NCBI RefSeq assembly: GCF_000308575.1
Contig: NZ_BAFZ01000034.1
Location: 43,637-107,636 of the forward strand
Source of the DNA: Nocardia exalbida NBRC 100660
Lineage (GTDB): Bacteria > Actinomycetota > Actinomycetes > Mycobacteriales > Mycobacteriaceae
Length of the DNA: 64,000 bases
Direction: 5' to 3'
Positions 9,788 through 16,923 of this stretch are shown in pieces. Both the position numbers and the translations under genes were made by a program. A model generated the notes under the pieces. It was not told the DNA's origin. It did no database searches and worked only from the letters and a program-made list of their open reading frames with translations. The first letter of the stretch is position 1; every line of letters starts with the position of its first letter.

Positions 9788-9888
9788 GTATTCCTCTATG
9801 TGGTTGCTGCGGTGGATGCGGCGTCCGACCGGACGCCGCATCCACTGTTGTGACGGGCCGCTCTCTTGTCAACCTCGGGGGGACGGAA

Positions 9889-10878
9889 CTAGGGCATTAG
9901 GGGATCCTGCCCACCGGCGCCGCTGATGCGCTGTGCGGGGATGTTCCCCATGCGCCCGGCCTGGTAGTCCTCCATCGCTTCGATGATCTCCGCGCGGGTG
10001 TTCATCACGAACGGCCCGTACTGCACCACCGGTTCCCGGATCGGCCGTCCGCCGAGCAGCAGCACTTCGAACGCTCCGGTCCGATTGTCTTGGCGCGCAT
10101 CGGCTGTCACGCTGATGGCGTCTCCGCGGCCGAACACCGCCAGCTGTCCTTCGCTCAGCGGCCTGCGTTCCGCGCCGACCGCCCCGCTGCCGGACAGTAC
10201 GTACGCCATCGCCGTAAACTCTTGCGGCCAAGGCGTTTCCAGGATTCCGCCGGGAGTGATCGACGCGTGAGCGTAGGCGATCGGGGTGTAGGTCGAACCG
10301 GGACCGGCGAACCCGCCGACCTCCCCGGCGATGAGCCGGACCAGCGCGCCGCCGTCGTGCGAACTCACCAGCGTCAGTTCGCGAGCGCGCAGGTCTTGAT
10401 AGCGCGGTGCGGCGAACTTGAGCGCGCGCGGCAGGTTCACCCAGAGTTGAATGCCGTGGAACCATCCGCCCGAGGCGACCATCTCCTCCGGCGGCACCTC
10501 GTCGTGGAGGATGCCGGAGCCCGCGGTCATCCACTGGGTGTCACCCTCGCCGATGACGCCGCCGCCGCCCTGCGAATCGTGATGCACCATGGTGCCGTCG
10601 AGCATGTAGGTGACCGTCTCGAAGCCGCGGTGCGGATGCCAGGGCGCGCCCTTCGCCTCATGCGGTTCGTAGGCGACCGGGCCCATCTGGTCGAGCAGGA
10701 TGAACGGATCGGCGGTGCGCAGATCCATGCTGGGGAACGGCCTGCGCACCTCGAAACCCGCGCCTTCGCGTTGTTTGTGCGCGGTGACCACGCTCCGGAC
10801 CGGTCGTTCGCGCAGGGTCGCGTCGAGACGGGGGAGGCGTGGCAGGACCATGATGTCGGGCACGGTGACGGCGGGCAT
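9889..10878 (-). CDS. Pirin family protein (bicupin)
   Basis: 329-residue pirin: two cupin halves with the N-terminal metal site in GAPWHPHRGFETVTYML and HDSQGGGG, and EVPPEEM. Bacterial pirins bind Fe and have been described as quercetin dioxygenases or as modulators of central metabolism; the substrate here is unknown. Start ATG 10878 has GAGGAGG at a normal distance. It is transcribed divergently from a MarR regulator 58 bp away, with an inverted repeat between them, so MarR control of the pirin gene is likely, a common pairing. Confidence 0.9.
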   Translation of the reverse strand: MPAVTVPDIMVLPRLPRLDATLRERPVRSVVTAHKQREGAGFEVRRPFPSMDLRTADPFILLDQMGPVAYEPHEAKGAPWHPHRGFETVTYMLDGTMVHHDSQGGGGVIGEGDTQWMTAGSGILHDEVPPEEMVASGGWFHGIQLWVNLPRALKFAAPRYQDLRARELTLVSSHDGGALVRLIAGEVGGFAGPGSTYTPIAYAHASITPGGILETPWPQEFTAMAYVLSGSGAVGAERRPLSEGQLAVFGRGDAISVTADARQDNRTGAFEVLLLGGRPIREPVVQYGPFVMNTRAEIIEAMEDYQAGRMGNIPAQRISGAGGQDPLMP

Positions 10879-10894
10879 GGGGACCTCCTCGAGA

Positions 10895-10916
10895 GTTGGT
10901 GTCCATGTCAACCAAC
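10895..10916. promoter_or_regulatory. Candidate MarR operator between pirin gene and marR
   Basis: 22-bp inverted repeat GTTGGT-N10-ACCAAC centred in the 58-bp divergent region. It covers the -35 zone for the marR -10 (TACACT, 10923-10928) and contains TTGACA on the minus strand facing the pirin gene, so a bound dimer could block both promoters. Confidence 0.5.
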
Positions 10917-10936
10917 CGGGACTACACTTCATTCCC

Positions 10937-11401
10937 ATGGTCCGGTGGTTGAGTGACGACGAGCAGGCGACTTGGCAGGCATATGTGCGGCTGCGCCAGC
11001 GTTTGGACGGGGCGATTTCGGCCGGCCTGGCCGAGGACGGTCTTTCCCTGGCGGACTACGAGTTGATGGTGGCGTTGTCCGCTGCCGCCAACGGTTGCTT
11101 GCGCGCCAAGGAGCTGGCCGCCGAGGTGTGCTGGGAGAAGAGCCGGTTGTCCAAGCATCTCGCCAGGATGGACGCGCGCGGTCTGGTCGAGCGGCGGCCC
11201 GCCGAAGAGGATGCCCGCGGCATCATCGTCCAGCTCACGCCGGAAGGGCGCGTCGCGTTGGAGCGGGCCGCGCCGAACCACGTCGATCTGGTCCGTCGCG
11301 TCTTCATCGAGCCGATGACGGCGGATGAGGCGCGGGTGCTGCGCGGGCTGGCGGACAAAGTGGTCACCGAGGTGGAGCAGGTGACCGAACTCGGCGCCTG
11401 A
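10937..11401 (+). CDS. MarR family transcriptional regulator
   Basis: 154-residue winged-helix regulator. Seen: N-terminal helix QATWQAYVRLRQRLDGA, the recognition region LRAKELAAEVCWEKSRLSKHL, and the wing DARGLVERRPAEEDARGIIVQLT, a textbook MarR layout; Cys in the recognition helix could be redox sensitive (inference). ATG 10937 lacks a ribosome site, but TACACT at 10923-10928 is 8 nt upstream, suggesting a leaderless message. It probably represses itself and the divergent pirin gene through the inverted repeat at 10895-10916. Confidence 0.9.
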   Translation: MVRWLSDDEQATWQAYVRLRQRLDGAISAGLAEDGLSLADYELMVALSAAANGCLRAKELAAEVCWEKSRLSKHLARMDARGLVERRPAEEDARGIIVQLTPEGRVALERAAPNHVDLVRRVFIEPMTADEARVLRGLADKVVTEVEQVTELGA

Positions 11402-11430
11402 GCGGCGCGGTTCGTTCTCCTGCGAGGACG

Positions 11431-11952
11431 CTATCCGGCTTCGGTGTCACGCCGTCGCCATCGGCGCCACCACGGGGCCCGCGCGGTGTCCTCGCGGGCC
11501 CCCGCTCGGGGAGGGGCCGCCGTCGCGCGGCTCGGCCGCTCGCGCTTCGGCCGCGCGGACTCGCGCCACTGCCGGACGATGTCGTCCGCGTTCACCGGAG
11601 CGATCGGCACGAACGGTCCTTCCGGCATCCGCAGCCAGTCCACGATGCGTTTGTTGAGTTCGCTGACGGCCGCACGCACCTGCCGTTCGCTGGTCGCATC
11701 GCGCACGTCTTCGGCCAGGTGCTCGATATCGCGCCGCAACAGCAGCGACGGTGGCAACAGCGCCTCACTGCCGACTCCTTCGCGACGTAGATAGCCGCGC
11801 AGCCACCAATCTTCGTCGTAAGCGGTGCCCGCCCCGGGAATCGGCTTGCCGGTGCCGGGCAGGTTGTCGAATTCGCCGCGCTCGGCCGCCTCGCGGATCT
11901 GCTTGTCGACCCACGATTCGAACGTCTGCTTCGCCGGTTTGCGCTCGGTCAT
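11431..11952 (-). CDS. DUF1992 (DnaJ homologue C28-like) protein
   Basis: 173 residues. The conserved DUF1992 core is plain: FESWVDKQIREAAERGEFDNL, then LPGTGKPIPG and DEDWWLRGYLRREG, followed by helices ending ELNKRIVDWLR. The C-terminal 45 residues are basic and low-complexity (RRWRRRD). The family is related to human DNAJC28 but lacks a J domain; its function is unknown. ATG 11952 overlaps the stop of a putative 9-codon leaderless leader peptide (11949-11978), so translation may depend on coupling. Confidence 0.85.
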   Translation of the reverse strand: MTERKPAKQTFESWVDKQIREAAERGEFDNLPGTGKPIPGAGTAYDEDWWLRGYLRREGVGSEALLPPSLLLRRDIEHLAEDVRDATSERQVRAAVSELNKRIVDWLRMPEGPFVPIAPVNADDIVRQWRESARPKRERPSRATAAPPRAGAREDTARAPWWRRWRRRDTEAG

Positions 11953-11990
11953 CGCGTCGGCGGTGTCGACGGATACATGACACCACTCTA
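11949..11990 (-). promoter_or_regulatory. Putative leaderless 9-codon leader peptide and its -10 element, coupled to the DUF1992 gene
   Basis: On the minus strand TAGAGT (11985-11990) is followed after 6 nt by ATG (11978). The frame reads MYPSTPPTR and stops at TGA 11949-11951, which overlaps the DUF1992 start as ATGA. This arrangement would allow termination-reinitiation coupling. The elements are seen; function is inferred. Confidence 0.4.
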
Positions 11991-12045
11991 CGGAAGCCTG
12001 TAGTAGACGTGGAAAATCCTGTGCGGAAACGTTTTTCGGGGATGA

Positions 12046-12372
12046 TCAGGACCACGGCGTGATCGGCGGCTTCACCCAGAGCAGCTTCTCGTCGGTGTGC
12101 TCCCGCCGAGCCGCGGGATGCTCCGGATGGCGGGCGGCCCAGTCGTCCTTCTCGGTCAGCAACCGCGCCACCGTAGTCCAGGTCTCGTCCGTGCTCGGCG
12201 GATTCGTCGCGGCGGCCCTGGCCAGTTTGCGCCGGACGGACGCCGTCATCGCGAGCACCTCGGAGCCGGTGATGCCACGGTGCCAGAGGTAGCTCGCCAG
12301 CCGTCGCGCTTTCTCGGCGCGGCTCTTGGCCGCCACGTCGTTGTGTGCGTAGTCGGTCACGGGCACGTCCAC
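12046..12372 (-). CDS. Conserved hypothetical small protein
   Basis: 108 residues from GTG 12372, or 104 from GTG 12360 (MTDYAHND). No family is recognised. It is charged and helical, with a central KARRLASYLWHRGITGSEVLAM segment and WVKPPITPW at the C-terminus; no signal peptide or membrane helix. The arrangement TAGGGT (12390-12395) 17 nt upstream of GTG 12372 gives a plausible promoter with a very short leader. It is in the same direction as the DUF1992 gene and 93 bp upstream of it, with a strong hairpin separating it from the transglycosylase gene. Confidence 0.65.
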   Translation of the reverse strand: MDVPVTDYAHNDVAAKSRAEKARRLASYLWHRGITGSEVLAMTASVRRKLARAAATNPPSTDETWTTVARLLTEKDDWAARHPEHPAARREHTDEKLLWVKPPITPWS

Positions 12373-12421
12373 GGGTCGCAGGTGGCATCGACCCTAGCCG
12401 ACCGGGCGTATCGGCCGGAAA

Positions 12422-12463
12422 GCGCCGCGGCCTCCCCATCGTCGGATGGGGAGGCCGCGGCGC
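12422..12463 (-). terminator. Strong hairpin terminator after the transglycosylase gene
   Basis: Perfect 19-bp stem (12422-12440 with 12445-12463) closed by a 4-nt loop, located 9 bp after the stop of the minus-strand transglycosylase gene; a short T-containing tract follows on that strand. Confidence 0.85.
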
Positions 12464-12472
12464 GAGGTGGAC

Positions 12473-13105
12473 TCAGTACGCGCTGCTGACGTTGTCCATC
12501 GAGCCGTAGCGGTGCGCGGCGTAGTTGCAGGCGGCGACGATGTTGGCGACCGGATCCCAGATGTCGAAGGGCGTGCCCGCGACGTGGTAGGTGGCGAACG
12601 TGGGGTCGATCACCTGGAGCAGGCCCTTGGACGGGATGCCCATGGCGGCATTGGAGTCCCACAGGTTGATGGCCTGAGGGTTGCCGGTGGACTCACGCAT
12701 GATGTTGCGGTGGATGCCCTCGTAGCTGCCCGGGATGCCGTTGGCCTGCATGATGTCGAGCGCCTGACGGATCCAGCCGTCGAGGTTGTCCGCGTAGACC
12801 GGCGCGGCCGGGGCGGGCATCGGGGCCGGAATCGGCTCGGGAGCGGGCGCCGGAGCAGGGGCGGGAGCGGGAGCGGGCATCGGCGCGGGGATCGCCTCGG
12901 CGACCGGGGCGGCGACCACGGCGGGCGCGGCGGCGGCCTCGGGCTGCTGCTCGGCCACCATGGCGATGCGAGACGGGACGCTGTCATCGGCCACGGACGC
13001 CGCGGAGCAGGCGGCCACGGCGACGACACCCGCGGCGGCGACGGCCACGGTGACGGTTTCGCGGAGCGAGGGGCGACGAAGGGTGGAAAGGCGTCTGTCA
13101 GGCAT
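12473..13105 (-). CDS. Secreted lytic transglycosylase (SLT/lysozyme-like)
   Basis: 210-residue exported peptidoglycan hydrolase. A hydrophobic N-terminal segment (VTVAVAAAGVVAVAACSAAS) acts as signal; the Cys after AVAA could make it a lipoprotein. A long Pro/Ala (APAPAPAPE) linker spans the wall, followed by the SLT domain with catalytic Glu in IMRESTGNP and the motifs MGIPSKGLLQVI and YAAHRYGS. It would cleave MurNAc-GlcNAc bonds, releasing anhydromuropeptides. AAGGA precedes ATG 13105 by about 10 nt. The gene has an unusually long upstream region with several hairpins (13106-13766). Confidence 0.88.
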   Translation of the reverse strand: MPDRRLSTLRRPSLRETVTVAVAAAGVVAVAACSAASVADDSVPSRIAMVAEQQPEAAAAPAVVAAPVAEAIPAPMPAPAPAPAPAPAPEPIPAPMPAPAAPVYADNLDGWIRQALDIMQANGIPGSYEGIHRNIMRESTGNPQAINLWDSNAAMGIPSKGLLQVIDPTFATYHVAGTPFDIWDPVANIVAACNYAAHRYGSMDNVSSAY

Positions 13106-13766
13106 TCGAATCGGTTCCTTTATCGGGGACTTACTCGATCCGGGCCGCAGTTGGGCAGCACGGATCCTGCGGCGTACGCTCGGGGCGTTCGCCGAAAACG
13201 GCCATGTGCTGTTGTGTGGTTTTGTTGTGGGGGACGATGATGTCCCCGGAACGCGACACGGTTCGTGTGTGCGGCGCCGGATCGCCCTCGATGGGCTCGG
13301 CCGCGGTGTCGCGCGGGACTTCGCATCTCGATGCGAAGAGACGGGGCGGAAGTGTGGATCGCGGGTCCGTTGCCGGATTCCGCTCCGCCGATCACGTGGC
13401 GGGCAGTTGCCTGCCGGTGATCGTTACCGAATCGGTGTCTACAACTCCTCGGGCTGACCAAACTTCAGGTCGCTTTGTGACCTGATTGCAGAATGGTCAC
13501 GCTTGGTTAACAGAGGGTGAACGAAACTTGAATGATAGGCGTTGACGATCTTGGAAAGCCCAGGACGCGGTAGCCGAATCGTTATCCAAGCTGGGAGTTT
13601 GCCGTTAAACCTCTTGTGCTGTACATCACAGAAGTTTTCGGCTGTACAACTGGATTTCGGGGGGTTCGCGGGCGTATTGCTGTCCGAATTGAGACCACTG
13701 GTGCAACTGGGAAGAAGCCCAGGTCACGGTGATGTCACGGGTTCCGCGGCGAATCCGGAGACGAGA
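13106..13766 (-). promoter_or_regulatory. Gene-free structured region upstream of the transglycosylase gene
   Basis: About 660 bp without a credible gene. Visible structures: hairpin 13230-13247 (GGGGAC/GTCCCC), hairpin 13319-13338 (8-bp stem, tetraloop), a two-part 33-nt hairpin 13390-13422 (GATCAC outer stem, GGCGGGC inner stem), and overlapping dyads around 13467-13499 built from GGTCAC/GTGACC. This could be a long regulated 5' leader plus operator region. No known riboswitch consensus was recognised. Confidence 0.4.
13723..13739 (+). promoter_or_regulatory. Direct repeat GTCACG-N5-GTCACG (MtrA-like motif)
   Basis: Two exact GTCACG hexamers 11 bp apart (13723-13728 and 13734-13739), a helical-turn spacing like that of the GTCAC direct repeats bound by the mycobacterial response regulator MtrA. 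The target gene is uncertain: nearest is the transglycosylase gene over 600 bp away. Confidence 0.3.
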
Positions 13767-13809
13767 AAACCGTGCCCTCGCCAGCCGATGACTGACAAGG
13801 GCACGGTTT
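13767..13809 (-). terminator. Terminator of tRNA-Lys
   Basis: 12-bp perfect stem (13767-13778 with 13798-13809) and a 19-nt loop, followed on the minus strand by TTTTCTCGTCT. It lies just downstream of the tRNA. Confidence 0.8.
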
Positions 13810-13817
13810 ATGTGATG

Positions 13818-13890
<73 letters not shown>

Positions 13891-14198
13891 GTGCTCCGTG
13901 TTCCGGTGCGGGACAAACCTTAACAGGCCGGGGCCGCAGAAGTGAAATCGTGCCCTGACCGGCCGTGATGCGATGCGCTCGCGGGCCGGTAACGCGGCGG
14001 ATCGCCGGGTTGATCTACAGGTGGTAACGCTGCAGTGACGGACGAGGTGTTCACATTGGCCTGGACGTTACGCACTGGCAGAATGTCCGATTGTGGTTTC
14101 GATCGCCCGCGTTCACGGCGGGGTGACGCGACGTAGCGGTCGGTATCCGAAGCCATCGGTGTGTCCTGGAGCACCGAGACTTTGAAACGGGGTTGGAA
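13891..14198. other. Intergenic region between tRNA-Lys and the L,D-transpeptidase gene
   Basis: 308 bp with no gene seen. It must contain the promoters of the divergent tRNA-Lys and L,D-transpeptidase genes, but no convincing -10/-35 pair or operator stood out. Confidence 0.5.
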
Positions 14199-15437
14199 AT
14201 GAGTGTTGGTCGAGGTCGGCAGAAGCGCAAGCCGGCCGCTCGGTGGTCCCTACGCACTGTCGCGGGACCGGTGATCGTTGTCGCGGTCGCCGCCTTGGCG
14301 CTGACGGGATGTTCGGCATCCGACGCCACGGATGCGGCGCAGGCGGTCATCGACCGCAACCCCATCACCGAATTGATCAAGCCCAAGCTGCTGTCGCCGG
14401 TGAAGGACGGCGAGGTCGGCGTCTCGCCGGGCGTCCCGATGACGTTCAAGGTGGAGGACGGCAAGTTCACCGGTGTGACCTTGGTCAGCCCGCAGGGCAA
14501 GTCGATCGAGGGCAAGCTCGCCGCCGACGGCCGGTCGTGGGAGACCACCGAGGTGCTCGGATACGGCAAGACCTACCGGTTGAAGGCCGACGCGATCGGC
14601 CTGGGCGGGGCGAACACCGCGACGCTGAGCTTCACCACGAGTTCGCCCGGTAACCAGACCAAGCCGTACCTGGTCCCCGGCGAGGGGGAGGTGGTCGGTA
14701 TCGGTCAGCCGGTGGCCGTCCAGTTCGATGAGAACATTCCGGACCGAAAGGCGGCGCAGTCCGCCATCAAGATCACTACTGAGCCGCCGGTGGAGGGCGC
14801 GTTCTACTGGGTGAACAATCGCGAGGTGCGGTGGCGGCCGGAGCATTTCTGGGCGCCCGGGACGAAGGTCACCATCGACGTGAACGTCTATGGGCGTGAT
14901 CTCGGTAACGGCTTGTACGGCCAGGACAACATCCACTCGTTCTTCACCATCGGTGACGCGGTGGTCTTCACCGCCGACGACAACACCAAGCAGGTGGTCG
15001 TCGAGCAGAACGGCCAGGTGATCCGCACCATGCCGACCTCGATGGGCAAGGACAGCACGCCCACCGACAACGGCATCTACATCGTCGCCGACCGGCACGA
15101 GAAGATCATCATGGACTCCTCGACCTACGGCGTGTCGGTCAGCTCGCCGGACGGGTACAAGACGCCGGTGGACTTCGCGACGCGACTGTCCTACAGCGGC
15201 ATCTTCTTCCACTCGGCGCCGTGGTCGGTGGGTGCGCAGGGGTACAGCAACACCAGTCACGGCTGCCTGAACCTCAGCCCGGCGAACGCGCAATGGGTCT
15301 TCCAGAACGCCAAGCGCGGCGATATCACGATCGTGAAGAACACCGTGGGCGGCACCCTGTCCGGCGTGGACGGCCTGGGTGACTGGAACATCCCCTGGCC
15401 GGTCTGGAAGGCGGGCAACGCGGACGACAATCGCTGA
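14199..15437 (+). CDS. L,D-transpeptidase, LdtMt2-like lipoprotein
   Basis: Forms 3-3 meso-DAP cross-links in peptidoglycan and is the target of carbapenems. The 412-residue protein has a signal anchor and lipobox (LALTGC, Cys near 34), Ig-like domains (about 50-240) and a YkuD catalytic domain (about 250-400) with His in SGIFFHSAPWS and catalytic Cys356 in NTSHGCLNLSP, almost the same position as in LdtMt2 (Rv2518c). Synteny with bcp, orn and cmrA supports this. ATG 14199 is chosen; TTG 14193 in frame would add two residues. It is followed by a strong terminator, so it is probably monocistronic. Confidence 0.95.
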   Translation: MSVGRGRQKRKPAARWSLRTVAGPVIVVAVAALALTGCSASDATDAAQAVIDRNPITELIKPKLLSPVKDGEVGVSPGVPMTFKVEDGKFTGVTLVSPQGKSIEGKLAADGRSWETTEVLGYGKTYRLKADAIGLGGANTATLSFTTSSPGNQTKPYLVPGEGEVVGIGQPVAVQFDENIPDRKAAQSAIKITTEPPVEGAFYWVNNREVRWRPEHFWAPGTKVTIDVNVYGRDLGNGLYGQDNIHSFFTIGDAVVFTADDNTKQVVVEQNGQVIRTMPTSMGKDSTPTDNGIYIVADRHEKIIMDSSTYGVSVSSPDGYKTPVDFATRLSYSGIFFHSAPWSVGAQGYSNTSHGCLNLSPANAQWVFQNAKRGDITIVKNTVGGTLSGVDGLGDWNIPWPVWKAGNADDNR

Positions 15438-15450
15438 GCAGAAGCAGGAC

Positions 15451-15492
15451 GCCGAACGGGCCACCGGAGCGTAATCCGGTGGCCCGTTCGGC
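15451..15492. terminator. Bidirectional terminator after the L,D-transpeptidase gene
   Basis: Perfect 18-bp stem (15451-15468 with 15475-15492), 6-nt loop, between two convergent genes. Confidence 0.88.
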
Positions 15493-15507
15493 ATTTCGGG
15501 GCTGTGT

Positions 15508-15759
15508 TCACGGCAGCATGTTGCAGCCCAGCTGGGCGTCGCCCAGGATCGCGACCGCGCTGCCGGTCGCTGCGCACAGCAGTTTGCTGCCCGCCGAACC
15601 GCTGCCCGCGGAGCCGGTGGTGGCCAGGCCGCCCGCCGATCCGCTCGACGCCGAGCCGGAGGCGGGCAGCGGCGGAAGCCCGATGCCCGCGGCCGCGGTT
15701 CCGCTGGATCCGGTGAGGAGGGTGGCGCCGACGAAGGCTGCGATAACCGCGGAACGCAT
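15508..15759 (-). CDS. Small secreted Gly/Ser/Ala-rich protein with two cysteines
   Basis: 83 residues, no known domain. Signal peptide MRSAVIAAFVGATLLTGSSG with probable cleavage after TAAA near residue 24, then a GSASSGSAGG/TGSAGSGSAG linker, then a short C-terminal module LLCAATGSAVAILGDAQLGC whose two cysteines could form a disulfide. The role is unknown; an exported peptide of the cell wall is likely. The start ATG 15759 has no good ribosome site (GTG 15762 directly precedes it). The linker style is shared with the excalibur protein at 9491-9787. It is flanked by tRNA-His and the L,D-transpeptidase terminator. Confidence 0.7.
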   Translation of the reverse strand: MRSAVIAAFVGATLLTGSSGTAAAGIGLPPLPASGSASSGSAGGLATTGSAGSGSAGSKLLCAATGSAVAILGDAQLGCNMLP

Positions 15760-15913
15760 CACGAGGTGTGTCTTTCTGGTCGAACCGGGAGGCGCCCCAG
15801 CGACACCCTCCCACGTGGATCGCAGTCTACGGAGACGTGGAGGATTCTGGACGATATTCGTTTCACATTGTGGCGGGCGTGCGCCGGGGAACGGAATGAG
15901 ACGCAAAGAAAAA

Positions 15914-15947
15914 CCCGGACGGCTCCGATTTCTCGGGGCCGTCCGGG
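15914..15947 (-). terminator. Terminator of tRNA-His
   Basis: Perfect 10-bp stem (15914-15923 with 15938-15947), followed on the minus strand by TTTTTCTTT, a classic intrinsic terminator. Confidence 0.9.
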
Positions 15948-15951
15948 CTCT

Positions 15952-16028
15952 TGGGGTGAGCGACGGGACTCGAACCCGCGACAGCCAGGATCACAACCTG
16001 GTGCTCTACCAACTGAACTACGCTCACC
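15952..16028 (-). tRNA. tRNA-His (anticodon GTG), CCA encoded
   Basis: Minus-strand cloverleaf with acceptor GTGAGCG/CGCTCAC, anticodon GTG in GGTTGTGATCC, T loop GTTCGAG. The histidine-specific extra G at -1 (complement of 16028) faces discriminator C (15955), and CCA is encoded at 15952-15954. Confidence 0.97.
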
Positions 16029-16082
16029 ATCGCCGGTGAACAACCGGCGGGCTAGATATTAGCGTGTCAACCCGCCCACTCC

Positions 16083-16736
16083 CTAATCGGCGTCAGGCGA
16101 GCTGTTGACCTGGGCTGATTCGGCCCGCTCCGGAGCGAGTTGGGAGACCTCGGCGGCGATGGCGGCGATTTCGGTGGTGGAGGGGCCGGGCGGCGCGACG
16201 AACGCGGTCCGCCGGTAGTACTCCAGTTCCCGGATCGACTCCTGGATGTCGGCCAGCGCACGGTGGCTCAGGCCCTTTTCCGGCTGGCCGAAGTAGATGC
16301 GCGGATACCAGCGGCGGCACAGCTCCTTGATCGAACTCACATCCACCATCCGGTAGTGCAGGTGGGCGTCGAGCAGGGGCATGTCCCTGGCGATGAAACC
16401 GCGGTCGGTGGCGATCGAGTTACCGGCCAGCGGCACGGTGCGGGGGGTGGGGATGTACTGGCGGATGTAGTCGAGCACCCGCTGCTCGGCCTCTTCCAGG
16501 GTGACGGTGGAGCGGCGGACCTCTTCGGTCAGGCCGGAGCGCGCGTGCATGTCGGCGACCACCGCGGGCATCGCGGCCAGCGCGTCGTCGTCGGCGTGGA
16601 TGACGATATCCACGCCCTCGCCGAGGATGTTGAGATCGCTGTCGGTCACGAGCGCGGCCACCTCGATCAGCTTGTCGCTGTCCAAGCGCAGGCCGGTCAT
16701 CTCGCAATCCATCCACACGATGTATTTGTCGGACAC
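16083..16736 (-). CDS. orn: Oligoribonuclease (DEDDh 3'-5' exoribonuclease)
   Basis: Degrades 2-5 nt RNA fragments and pGpG, completing mRNA turnover. 217 residues with all DEDDh residues visible: Asp10 and Glu12 in WMDCEMTGL, Asp111 in SIATDRGF, His158 and Asp163 in SHRALADI. The C-terminal 30 residues are an Ala/Glu-rich extension typical of actinobacterial Orn. Start GTG 16736 has TAATGT 7 nt upstream (16744-16749) and no ribosome site, so it is probably leaderless. It is divergent from the HerA-like gene, as Rv2511/Rv2510c. Confidence 0.96.
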   Translation of the reverse strand: MSDKYIVWMDCEMTGLRLDSDKLIEVAALVTDSDLNILGEGVDIVIHADDDALAAMPAVVADMHARSGLTEEVRRSTVTLEEAEQRVLDYIRQYIPTPRTVPLAGNSIATDRGFIARDMPLLDAHLHYRMVDVSSIKELCRRWYPRIYFGQPEKGLSHRALADIQESIRELEYYRRTAFVAPPGPSTTEIAAIAAEVSQLAPERAESAQVNSSPDAD

Positions 16737-16923
16737 CCGTGCAACATTAGCCGGGCCGAGGTCCCGAGCAGGCGGTACGGCACGGCAACCGTTCAGCCGC
16801 CGATGCGGCAATGAATCTGACCGGCGGGGATACAGTTTCTTCCAGATCGGCACCCGGCGTTTTCGGTGCGACAGCAAATACTGCGCGAAGCGGTTCGAGT
16901 CGAGCCAGGACGGAGGACGTGCG

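Noticed and set aside
13475..13499. CRP/GlxR site
   Set aside because: TGTGAC and GGTCAC half-sites are too far apart (12 bp) for the TGTGA-N6-TCACA consensus.
13106..13500. c-di-AMP (ydaO-type) riboswitch before the transglycosylase gene
   Set aside because: Expected because rpf-type genes often have one, but the conserved GGGUGAA and CAGCUAACCCCGU-like segments are not visible on the minus strand.
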